Below are positions 44,437 to 55,058 of a DNA stretch of 64,000 bases, piece after piece (position 1 is the stretch's first letter; every line of letters starts with the position of its first letter). Source of the DNA: Zarea fungicola (Eukaryota; Ascomycota; Sordariomycetes; Hypocreales; Cordycipitaceae); NCBI GenBank assembly GCA_900169235.1, contig FWCC01000331.1, positions 62,001 to 126,000 of the forward strand, given 5' to 3'. The notes beneath the pieces were generated by a model that worked only from the letters and a program-made list of their open reading frames with translations, was not told where the DNA came from and ran no database searches. A program made the translations under genes and the position numbers.

Positions 44437-47136
44437 ATGCCGGGGTTCGCGGACTCCTTCTGGTCGAGTGACTACGCCGCAGGTAGAGCACGCCTGTTTC
44501 TTACGCAGAGGAGAGATTACTGACACTTATGTAGGGCTCGGTGTCTTGTTCGGCAAACTCCAACAAGGTGTAATGGAGAATCGCCAAATCTTGACTCTTG
44601 CAAGACTACGAGCTGAAGCCGAAGATGTCTATGGGCAGCGTCTTGGGGATATTGCGCCGGCCGCTGATCGAGTCTCCGGAGGCTTCTCGCGAGACGACGG
44701 AGCAACTGTTCGCAAGGTATGGCAGATCATGTCTCACACCAGCACCGTGCTATCTACTTCCATCTTGCAAAATCTGACATGGAAACTGTTGCCAGGCATA
44801 CGACGGCATGCGAACCGAGATGCAGGAGGCTGCAAAGAGTCACCAACGAATTGCGCAAAGCATCCGCGATCTCGTTGTGAACCCGTTCTCTCGCTGGTGT
44901 GATGCGCATGAAGCACGTATTCAAGACTCCCAGGACGATCTACAAGCACGCATCAAGGCGCACGACCGACAGGCCGAGACGGTGAAGAAGCTCCGCTCCA
45001 TTTACTTCAACAAGTGTCGTTTGGTTGAGGACCTCGAGGAAGAAAACAAACTTGCTTTCCAAGAGCCCGAGTCTAGTCCCAAGACCGGAGCCCAAAACAT
45101 TCCAGAAATCAAGGTTCAACCTCACAAGGAGGAGGAAAGTCGGGATGATGATGAGATTTTTGAAATTGGTGACGAAATCTATCAGCCTGATCAGATCAAA
45201 AAAATCCTGTCTCACATGCTCTCCAATATCAAAATGGGAGAGACAAAAGTCCCAATTCTCGGTACATATCTCAACACATCAGCTGGCTCTGATATTGTGG
45301 AGTACCTCCAACGAACCATGGCCACGAGCAGTGTCAGTTACGCTGAGCGCATTGGCCAAGATCTCATTTCCAATGGGCTGCTCCGTTTGATTGGAAACGT
45401 CGGCAGTACTTTCGCCAATAGTTCCAAAATGTTTTATCAGTGGCGCCCCAAGGCATTCCGTTTGGCCGGCGTCCCTGAGAAGAAGCAGGCCCTAAGCCGT
45501 ACCTTTTCTATACCCATTTCAGAAGCGAGCGACTCTCCTGTAGTAGGTACTGTCAGTGAATACCTCTCCAACTGGAATGTGCTCAACAACTCCCATTCAA
45601 ACGAAACCCCCGGTCAGCGACTCCAGAGAGAAGGGAGAGAGTCCGATGAAAAGTATAAATCCGCAGTCAAGAAACTTGACCAGCTGAGATGCGACCTGGA
45701 ACAATCCATCTTCCTTCATCTAAAGTTTCTTGAGCAGTGTGAACTGGATCGCCTAAAAGCTATCAAGACTGTCATTCTGGATTTCTCAGGTACCATCAGC
45801 AATGTTATACCTAGCCTCCAGTCTACCGTCGACAAGATGATGCTCTTCCAAGAGACAGTGCAGCCTCTGAATGACCTCCGATACTTGTTAGAAACATACC
45901 GAACTGGTGGCTTTGTCCCAAGAGTGGCAGTGTACGAGAACTACTACAACAGGGTTGACGACCAGATCTTTGGCGTAGACCTTGAAGCTCGCGCACGTGC
46001 AGATAAGAAACGAGTTCCTATAATCGTCACTGCGATTCTGACATACCTTGATCATCATTATCCTGATCTTGAGGGCGATGAGGCACGAAGAGGAGTCTGG
46101 CTTGTTGAAGTTCCCATCGCACAAACCCATCGTCTCCGAGCAAAAATTAGCAATGACGGCGCAGTTTCGCAGGAAGTTTTCAGTGATTTTGACATCCCAA
46201 CAGTTGCAAGTCTTCTAAGGCTATATCTTCTCGAGCTGCCTGGTTAGTCACCCGGTTTGAAACTTTTGATGTAAGAGCTAACACTTTGTAGATTCTCTTG
46301 TGTCTACTCACGTGTACGAGATTGTGCGAACGGTCTATACCACGCCAGCCGCCGAAGGGACAGATGCTTCTCGTATTGCAGTACTTCAACAGACCCTATC
46401 ACAGCTAAGGCTCTCCAATATTGCGACTCTAGATGCCTGTATGAACCATTTCACCCGACTCATCGACCTGACCTCAGCCAATGACGAATTTGTTACTTCT
46501 CTTGCTTCTACTCTCTCACGTTGTATTCTCCGCCCACGCGCCGAGACTTCGCTTACAATGGAAGAGAAGCATGCGACCCGACTTGTACGTGATCTCTTTG
46601 CTCACAAGGACGCCATCTTTGGCGAGCTAAAGCGCATGTCTACACTGAACCACTCTTCTTCCATTGGTGGCAATCGACCACGTGCTGTCAGTACGGACGA
46701 GAGTAACCGCAAGAATCTTATGGAAGAGAGAAACAGAGCCCTTCTGGAAAAAGCATCAGCCAGCCGCAGTCGCGCTACCAGTCCGGCTCCAGGGCCTCGA
46801 GGTCACCGCCGCGATCGCAGCAGTGGTGGCCCAGAAACCCGTTTCCCCATCCAGACCAGTCCAACAGCAAACGAGAGACACCGAAGCAGCCTGGGCAGCA
46901 GCCTCGCAAGCGCCAATCGCCACAGCCTCGAGGTACCCAATGAGGGCTCTGCTACGCCACCTGAGATGCTCAACGGTGCCCAAACACCGGAGGGCAGCCG
47001 CGAGCGGACAGATAGCCCGACGAAAGGCGCCGGGACTGGAACCAAATTCATCGGTGGCCGCCGTGTCCCTACCTCACCCCCTTTAGAAGACAATTCCCGT
47101 GGTGTCACGCTGGAAGATAAGCCAATGGCTGATTAA
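44437..47136 (+). CDS. RGD2: Rgd2-type Rho GTPase-activating protein (F-BAR, DEP, RhoGAP)
   Basis: Four exons, 44437-44482, 44535-44716, 44796-46242 and 46292-47136 (introns 52, 79 and 49 bp), encode 839 residues. Rgd2 proteins curve membranes through an F-BAR domain and act on Cdc42/Rho5-type GTPases at sites of growth. The N-terminus is the F-BAR (FADSFWSSDYAAGLGVLFGKL, then a long helix with SHQRIAQSIRDLVV). The DEP domain is at ~220-300 (GSDIVEYLQRTM). The RhoGAP domain is at ~485-650 (FGVDLEARA, GVWLVEVP, TVASLLRLYLLELPDSLVS). In RhoGAP domains the GxxR position carries the arginine finger; here that position reads GVWL. The last ~190 residues are Ser/Pro/Arg-rich and disordered. Confidence 0.93.
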
Positions 47137-47697
47137 GGGACCTTTCGCCCCCACCCCTTCTTTTTTTACTCGTGCATCTTTCTCAATTCTATTTCATGTT
47201 GCATGCTAAGTGGAAGGACGCTAATAGAAACCCGTTCTAAAGTGTGTGTTCTTCTTCCCCTTGCGTAGAAGGCGGCCAAACTTATTTATCATATAGCATG
47301 ATAAAAGGATGAACATGTAGAGATGATGATGATACGTTGGAGGATTCTGAAATGATAGTGGGAAGAAGAAGAGTATTTTTTGTTAGTACTGCCTGACACA
47401 AAAAAAAAAGAACCAACTGCTGTGTATTTTACTCGAATTTGTCAATCCGAGTCCAAGGCCGTTGCTAGAGATGTCACCACGTAAGCAGATACGGGAAGCA
47501 TCAACCACTCCATCACCATCCCCGCGCAATTAGGCACAGGAAGCAGGAGCATCTGCTGCTGGTATGGACGGACACAAACAAGAGCAATGCTCAGAATTGC
47601 GGATTTCAGATCTCGCAATGTATCTTAATTATATGAATACTAAACCATGTAAAAAAAAAAACCCCCCAGCCAGGTGGAGGTCTATGGGCAGGATGCG
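47137..47697. other. Convergent 3' region, RGD2 / AP-3 delta
   Basis: 560 bp with an A9 run near 47400 and a C/A-rich stretch near 47650. Nothing else is seen. Confidence 0.5.
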
Positions 47698-50600
47698 TCA
47701 TGTGTCACCAGGTCCCAGCCCAGCAGCCGGCTTCTTCTTCTTCTTCTTCGGCGCAATCACGCTCATAGCGGTGGCATCAACACCCTGCTCTACGCTTACA
47801 TCTTCCATCGTCACTGCCTTCTGTACCTTGCTCTTCTTTCTTTTCACCAGTGCCACGCCAGTGCTCTCCCCATTCCCAGGTGTGGCTCCCAATGTCTTCT
47901 TCGTTTTCTTCTTTTTTACAACCGCGCCGTCGACATCAACTCCCTGCGCAACCTGAATTCGTTCATTTGCGCGCTGCATCTCTAAACGCAAACGCTCAAC
48001 CTCCTTCATAGCCTGCTGCATCTCTACCTCTTCACGCCGTTGCCGCTCGTGATCAAAGCCACTGCTTGGCTCCACTTCGAGGCTAAACGATCCTATGGTG
48101 CTAGAGTCTACCTGAAGAAGTGATTGATTTACCGTTCTTGCTTTCACCTTTGTCAAGGAATCGGAGTTGTTTTCTGAATCGTAGTTGCGAAGTGAGCCGT
48201 CGCTGCCTTGCAGAGTCTCGTCTTTTGCAATAACGACTCGTTTACGCGGAATAGCTGGCGATGAGCGCTGCGCTGCCGTACGCGCCGACGCCTTGAGGTT
48301 ATCCAGATCAAGTTGCATAATAGGGATTGCATCAATGTCAAGATCTGGCCCGTTGCTGTTTTGCAGAATATTGTGGATGGAGCTCGACATTTGGGATACG
48401 TCCTCGCTGCCGATATAGAACGGGTCATCCTTGTTTCTTTCCACTCTTTCGGCTTTTCGTCGAGCAATTATGTCGGCATCTAGGTAGCTGTCTTCAGTGA
48501 GCTGCTGATAAGATCCACCCACAGCTTCGTCTGGCCCAGCAAGTAAACTTATAGCAGGGGTAGAAGAGGAAACACTCGTGGGGGATAATCTCTGGTGGTA
48601 GTACATTTCGAAGTCATCCGATCTCTCTCCATCAAGGGTATTGATATTTGCAGCGGCCAGCAGGTTATTGAGGTCGTGGTGGATCGGTTCGTCCAGATCA
48701 AGCCCTTCAGGCATAGGCACATTTAGCTGAGCAGCAGCCGCAACGGAGTTAAGCTCATTACCATTGAACAGTGAGGGAATAGCTTGAGTCAGAAGAAGAG
48801 GCGGGTCTTGCGATTCGTTATCAGTGGAGGCAGGCTGCCCGGACGTCGCTTCAGCGGCAAGTTTCAGTAGTTCGGTAAATTCAACCGCGCGCTCCTGTAC
48901 TTCAAGATGAGGATTCAAAGTCAGAGGCTCTATCGAATGCAAGATGCGACTCAAGAGTAGAGAGGTTCTAGATTTTCTCTCCGCCGTCCAGGTTTCAGTC
49001 TCATTTCCTGCCATGGAGGCAAACACCTTTGCGATAGCATGTACAACGACAGCGCCAACATCCGCTTTAGCAGTTCGGGTAGTAAGTTGTAACAAGCCGC
49101 TCATAGTATCTTCGGGTACAGATAGCATGTCCGGGTATTCACCTAGTAGCCATGCCACCGAGTTCAGCGCTTTAGACGTAATGGGATGCCCGGCTGGCGT
49201 GTCGGTATTCAGTTGCGCGAGTATATTCTCGGAAGCTCGAAGAACGGAATAGCGCATGGCTCGAACCTTGACAGCAACATTCCGCAGTTCGTTTCCAATC
49301 TTCTCTGATACGCTCGCGGCTGACCGTCGGCTGGCCGCGGTATCAGTCGCCCCGTCGGTTGGTCGCAACACTGGGGTCAAGCGAACCAACTGAGTGAGAA
49401 TATCAATATACCAATCAAAATCGGCAATATTGGCATAGTTATCCTTGCAAGACATGAATAATATGCGCCCAATAACATCAATCCGATAATCTTCGGGAAT
49501 TGCCATAGCTTCCTTGTTTGATGCTGAATCGGCTGCCTGTTGTGAGTCTTCGTCGGAATCTGCAAAAGTATCTGCCGAGTCTACAGAGCTATCTGGCCGG
49601 CGCTTAGCCGGAGTGGCGATTTTGAGCTGTTTCATCAACCGACTGACGATAGAGACCAAGTTTTCGCTGGTGACCATGCCCTGGACAAGGTCGAGAGCTT
49701 GAATACGGATTGTGATGTCTGCACTATCAATACACTCTAGAATCACATCTTCCTGCTGTGATACTAGGTAAGGATGTGTTGGAACAATCTTATTAAAGGC
49801 CAAGAGGGCAACATATTTCACTAGATTGTAGTTAGAAGAGAATTTCTTGAAAGCTGAGACGTGGAAGTAGCTCACAGTTCGGGTCGCCATTCATTGTGAT
49901 CATCCCTCGTAGCTTGTTGACGCATAGAGTGGCGATTTCTTCTGTATCCGCATCATCCGCACTTCCAAGAATGCCTCCTTGAATAATACCATTGATACAT
50001 TCATATAAAAGCGACATGGCAGGGGTTGTTCGTATAATATTTGTTAGTGGCGGTAAGAGCTTCTTGACCAGCCGAGGTTCGAGCGGTGTAAGGGTTGCAA
50101 ACTGCCACAAATCAGCATCAATTACATCTTAATAGAGCAGCTGTATTGAATTGTACATACCAGTTTTATCAGTTTAATAGCCATCCAATTGTTACCTCCA
50201 TCGACGAGCAGCTCAAACAACCTCGGTGCCAGAGGCAGGAAGTCGTGAGGCCGCCTCCAACCAAGTTCACAAACAACATTAACAATTGCCGCTGTGACAC
50301 TAGGATCTTCCTCCGTATCCATCAGCCGTTCTTTTATCTTCGGCCAGCCCGCTCTAAGGGCCTCGGGATAAACAAGGGCAAGACGGTAGAGTGTGACAAG
50401 GGTCTTTTTTCGAACGTTGGCATGGCTGTGATTCAATCGAGGTAGTAGATCAGCGAGAGTCGATAAGGCGAGCGACGGCGTTATTACATGTGGTAGTGTT
50501 GCAATCGGCAAAGACATCACAGTAGGCGCAGTGGCACTTAAATCCTGGAAAATGGGGCAATTAGCAACAAGTGCCATCATGGTTTCGGAACAATATACCT

Positions 50601-51078
50601 TTTTCAAGAGATTCGTTGCTAACATGAGAACTTCGGTATCAGCGCGGAAACTCTGGACGGCTCCCAAGTACCCCACGCGTTTCTGGGCATATTTGGGTGA
50701 GGACATGACCTCAAGAACATGAAAAGATGCCCATGACATGTCATGGCCAACCATTTCGAGATATATGAGTTTTAGCAAGGCAGTAGCCTTGACATCTGTG
50801 GTCTCAAGTTAGGGTCATGCCTATTCAACACCTGTCATGACTGGAGACTGAGGGTCCTTACCCATGTCTTGACTGCGCACTTCGATGCGGCATTCTTTCA
50901 TAATCTTCTGGATGTAATCTTTTTCGGTACCCTTGTGGTTTCGAAGTCCCTGGATCAGGTCATAAAGGGATTTTTCGAACCTGTGAAAGCGCCGTCATCA
51001 GTGCTTGTTCAACACCCCGCGCCATGGGCCGGTCCGAGGGTTCAAGAGACAGCTCCGAGCTTTCTCGCTCTCTTACAT
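47698..51078 (-). CDS. APL5: AP-3 adaptor complex delta subunit
   Basis: Six exons: 51078-51077 (AT of the start codon), 50980-50862, 50795-50599, 50544-50161, 50101-49876 and 49820-47698, giving 1016 residues. AP-3 delta sorts cargo such as the vacuolar syntaxin to vacuole or lysosome-related compartments. The start codon is split: AT, a 96-bp intron (GTAAGA...TTTCACAG), then G, followed by FEKSLYDLIQGLRNHKGTEKD. No other ATG is in this frame. Adaptin HEAT-like repeats fill the first ~600 residues (TALLKLIYLEMVGHDMSW; LPHVITPSLALSTLADLLPRL). The hinge and C-terminal third is acidic/Ser-rich, with a Lys-rich end. The intron at 50598-50545 is 54 bp with no in-frame stop and could be retained. 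The AP-3 sigma, mu and beta genes are not here. Confidence 0.94.
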
Positions 51079-51661
51079 ATTGTCAGTATTCAAGCACCAC
51101 GCAGGGCTTAATTTTGTAAATGGGCACGCGCGCGAAAGCTCGTCAGGATTTAGTCTCGGTAAGTCGGCGGTCGTTCGGATAGTTCATCGTAGCCCGCAGC
51201 CCCCTTTCATCCGGGTCTTTCCTTGTACACTTTCCGTGGCAGCACTTGCTCGTAAAGCAGGTGCAAGAGCAGAAAAAAAAGGCGAGGATCGGGTGGCTTA
51301 GAATGCCGTGTCAGGTTGGATGATGTGGCGGAGAGCTTCCCATCCTCGTTTCGTCGATGTGGGGTATGGTTTTTGGTGGCCTATATATGACGGAAGCACA
51401 TTTCGCCTGGCCACTAGCGGAGCTGTACGAACTAGGTGCCTACCTAGGTAAGGCCAAGACAAGGCTCGAACTTAACAACTTCCCGACAAATTTTCTCAAT
51501 TAAGGTCAGCAAGACCGGAAAAACGAAGCACTCAGCAGTATCGCATTGGTGTATCGCAGGATTCTGTTTACCCTAGTCTCCGCACATTTTGTTCGTCAAC
51601 CATTCATTCTGCCATTTCTCAATCGTTGGCTTTGTCGCAGGCACAGGCGAACAAATCCCAA
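51079..51661. promoter_or_regulatory. Divergent region, AP-3 delta / COQ10, with AGGT patch
   Basis: 583 bp between outward-facing genes; the AP-3 5' leader lies here. A short palindromic TAGGTGCCTACCTAGGTA patch is at about 51433-51450. Confidence 0.5.
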
Positions 51662-52270
51662 ATGTCGATCCGAGCATCAGTGAAGATATGCCCACCACTT
51701 CGGTACTGTCATGGCACAAGCCCACACCGTCGGCCATTCTTCACACTACCAAGCGGCAGCACCCAGACACTGACAGCCGTACGAACACTCCCATATAATC
51801 AAAACGATCTGTACGAACTTGTCGCTGACGTCGACTCATACTCGCAATTCGTACCCTACTGTACCAAGTCGCGTGTTACCCAATGGTCCGGGCCAGATGG
51901 TGGGGGCCGCAAGTGGCCAACACTGGCTGACCTCCATGTTGGCTGGGGCGGCGTCAATGAGGAATTCACCAGCCAATTGCGCTGTGTGCCAGGGGTCTCC
52001 GTCGAGGCTGTGAGTGGCAACCCAGCGGCCACATCAACATCACCAGATGCGTCGTCTGTCTTCAAAAGCCTCGTTACGCGCTGGTCGTTGCGGGCGCTCT
52101 CAGCTACGCCATCACCGTCAACAGAAGTCAACCTGAGTATCCAATACCAGTTTACCAACCCGCTATATGCCGCAGTGAGCGCAGCCATTTCTGACAAGAT
52201 TGCGGGCTTGATGATTGAAGCTTTCGAAACCCGAGCGCGGCACCAACTCGGCCATCGTATCCATTCTTGA
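51662..52270 (+). CDS. COQ10: Coenzyme Q-binding protein Coq10
   Basis: A single-exon gene of 202 residues, start at 51662. Coq10 is a START-domain protein of the mitochondrial inner membrane that binds ubiquinone and is needed for efficient respiration and CoQ synthesis. The N-terminal ~40 residues are basic with Arg and Ser and lack acidic residues (MSIRASVKICPPLRYCHG), as in a mitochondrial presequence. The START fold then shows PYNQNDLYELVADVDSYSQFVPYC and the C-terminal amphipathic helix AAVSAAISDKIAGLMIEAFETRA, both conserved. The only ATG in frame upstream of the domain is the chosen one. A TTCTC microsatellite begins a few bases after the stop. Confidence 0.95.
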   Translation: MSIRASVKICPPLRYCHGTSPHRRPFFTLPSGSTQTLTAVRTLPYNQNDLYELVADVDSYSQFVPYCTKSRVTQWSGPDGGGRKWPTLADLHVGWGGVNEEFTSQLRCVPGVSVEAVSGNPAATSTSPDASSVFKSLVTRWSLRALSATPSPSTEVNLSIQYQFTNPLYAAVSAAISDKIAGLMIEAFETRARHQLGHRIHS

Positions 52271-52275
52271 GCCTT

Positions 52276-52380
52276 CGGGTTTCTTCTCTTCTCTTCTCTT
52301 CTCTTCTCTTCTCTTCTCTTCTCTTCTCCTCTCTTCTCTTCTCTTCTCTTCTCTTCTCTTTTTTTTTTTGTTTTTTTTTT
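52276..52380. repeat. TTCTC pentanucleotide microsatellite with poly-T
   Basis: About 16 tandem units of TTCTC (one interrupted by a C) are followed by T-runs of 10 and 10 split by a G. It starts 6 bp after the COQ10 stop and would lie in the 3' UTR. Confidence 0.9.
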
Positions 52381-53040
52381 CGGGTTCGAATTGGATCGAA
52401 TTGGATTGAACATGATCTCTTTAGACCTGTATTTGCGGTTCAGAAGCGTATAGACACAGATAAATAGACATAATACTGTAATTTATAAACTTGAACTACT
52501 AAACTAGCAAAAACTGAAGGTGACTTGATACCGCTCATGAAGCAAATAGGAGCCTGTTTACTTCGCCGCCATAAAACACTGTAAGATACTCAAGAGCGAA
52601 GGCATCGCATGCGAGGCAGCCAGAGTAGCATTGCCCTGAGCTCCTTCGCAGTTGCTCAGTCAAAACCTGGATAAAAAATATCAAACTGAAATTCAACAAA
52701 AATGCAATAACACTACATCCAGGACACCGATGCAAATCCCAAACAAGGTACTGTCAATTCTTTGACGAGCGGATATATGTATGAATAGATGAACAAGAGC
52801 TGGGGCAAACAGCTCCAAGGGCGCCCCATCCCCAGCACACTGCTTGTTGCGAAGGAAGGCGAATAGATGCTCGGCCTTTGAAAGGCCTCGATTTAAGACC
52901 AGGCAATATACAGCCAACTAATATCAAACACCACCACGCAGTGGTGCGACGGACGCAAACATGGCGGAGATTATTTCTTGCTTGACCTTTGAAGTATTCC
53001 AGTTAGCTTGGCTCCAAGCACCGTGTAGAACAAGTCCGAC
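52381..53040. other. Convergent 3' region
   Basis: 660 bp between the microsatellite and the stop of the ubiquitin-like-domain gene. The short open frames have no coding character. Confidence 0.5.
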
Positions 53041-55058
53041 TTACTTTTTTTTTGTGGCAGGCGGCTTGCCAACGAAGAAGCCTGCGAATCCCGCATTTTG
53101 CTTCTTCTTCTTGTCCTTTTTCTCACTCGAAACCATTTGAACACCTGCTGGCATACCATTAGGACGTTTCCCACCCTGCAGATTGGTCCAGCCCGGTGGT
53201 GGCGACACACCGATAGGTACTCCACTAACGGGACGACCGCCTCTTGCAGGCATGGCAGGGGGTACCGGGGGCATACCATGACCTCTTCCCATGCCCGGGC
53301 CCATTCCTGGATAGCGGCCCGCGAAGGCAAAACTACGAATGCGCTCACTTGGCCATACAGTCATAGTAATCGACCATTCTGGTTCGACAACCTTTTCCCA
53401 AACAGATGGTAGAATTATTTCCCCGCTAGGGCCAATTAGATCATACCAACCTTCCTGGATGTGAGGTGCAAGCTCGTCGACGTTTTCAAAGGCCTGCCTG
53501 ATCAGTTCCTCCATATTCTACCAAGTGTTAGTCTTTGTTACGAACGAATACAGTTTGGAGAGAGTAGTAACTCACCGGCCACGTCGTACATAGACGATAT
53601 GGGAAACTGTACTTCCGGCCTAGGGCATCTTTAAATTGGAGATAAGGGCCACGGTCCTTTTTGGCCTTTTCTTCCAGCGATGCCTTCGTTTCGTCCTCTA
53701 TCTTCTTCTTAAAAGCCTCTCTGTCCTTCACTTCCTGGGCGTCGGCTTCAGCTTTCTTCGCAGCGGCCGCTTTGTCTGCTTCAATCTTGGCCGCCATCTC
53801 GGCGTCCGCCTTGCGCTTGGCGTCTTCTTGAATCTGCTTCACTCTTTCAGCTTCTTCGGCAGCCTTCTTTGCCATGGCCTCCTTCATTTCGGCATCGGCT
53901 CGCAGTGCCTTTTCGAGTCGGGCCTTAGCCGCCTCGTCGGCTCTGATTCGATCTTCCTCATCTTTCTTTTTTCGAGCTTCGGCGGCGCGCATCTGTGCTT
54001 CGAACTGCAGTCTGACACGTTCCTCGGCTTGCTTAACAGCCTCTTCCTGCACTCTGGCGCGCTCTTCGGCTGCTTTACGTTCAGCCTCGATATTCTCTCG
54101 TGCAGTTCGCTCAGCGTCGGCCCTGGCTCTGGCAATCTCTACCTTATTCTCTTCTCTCAATCGTTCCATCTCTTTCATATATTTCTCGGCCTCCTCTGCA
54201 GCCCTTCGGTTCGCTTGAGCTTCGATTTCTTTCTGGCGTTCAGCCAGCTCCTGCTTTTCTCTTTCCTTCTCGAAAGCCGCGACTTTGGCTTCAAGTTCCT
54301 TTTCGCGCAAGCTAGCTTCAGTTGCGGCTGGAGCATCATGTTGCACTGCAGGGGGTGCCATTTGAAATTGCTGAGCATAGCCAGGATGATAGTATTGCCC
54401 AGGAAACTGAACCATCTCGCTGCCGTACCCTCCTCTTGGATCCGGATAGTAGCTCGTATTACTAGAAGGGCTACTTATCGGAGTGAAGGGATTTGCTTGA
54501 TGGTATCCCACCATCTGGCCTGGCGGGTAGTATCCCCCATATCCTTGTTGGTGTTGGGGTGCGCCTCTCGGGAAGCCACCGCGACCAAACTGGCCGCCCG
54601 AGTAGCCTGGCCCGTAGGACCCGTATTCTTCGGAATGATCCACGCTGGGCGCTGGATTCGGCACGCGTCGCACCGATCGATATTGGGCTTGGTGAGGTAG
54701 CGGCTGTTGCCGCAGGGGAAGACGGGCGGAATGCGCGCGCGGGGGCGGAGGGGCAGCACCGTAGGATGTTGATGTTTCTAGGTCGCTAACGTCGTCTTCG
54801 TCGGCCCAGTTGTCCTCGTCGTGGGTGGAATAATCGTAACTGTCGTGATGGAGGGACTCCTCGTCTTGGACGAAAATCGAGTGGGATTGGCTAAGTAATG
54901 GTGAGGGCTCACCCAGAGGAATTGGGGCAACTGAATTTGACTTTCTATTTGGGCTGGGAATTAGCACTGGGTGAAGAAAGCTGGTGGATGTATGAGGTGC
55001 GCAGCACTAAGGGGGTTGGTGATTAGGTTTGCGACAGTGCAAGTTATACTCACCGCAT
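53041..55058 (-). CDS. Coiled-coil protein with C-terminal fungal ubiquitin-like domain
   Basis: Exons 55058-55054 (ATGCG only), 54953-53576 and 53517-53041, with introns of 100 and 58 bp, encode 619 residues. The first exon is 5 nt; the 100-bp intron ends with GCTAATTCCCAG, so branch site and acceptor are adjacent. The first ~200 residues are acidic then Gly/Tyr/Pro/Gln-rich (GYGGYYPPGQ). Residues ~215-425 are a continuous Ala/Glu/Lys/Arg coiled coil. The C-terminal part, created by splicing FPYRLCTTWP to NMEELIRQAFENVDELAP, is a ubiquitin-like fold seen in many filamentous-fungal proteins (HIQEGWYDLIGPSGEIILPSVWEKVV). A Gly/Met-rich and Lys-rich tail follows. Its function is unknown. The 5-nt exon is inferred from frame and splice signals. 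Confidence 0.82.

Noticed and set aside
53636..54700. Plus-strand 354-codon frame rich in Leu, Phe, Ser
   Set aside because: Antisense of the Ala/Glu/Lys coiled coil; hydrophobicity is an artefact.
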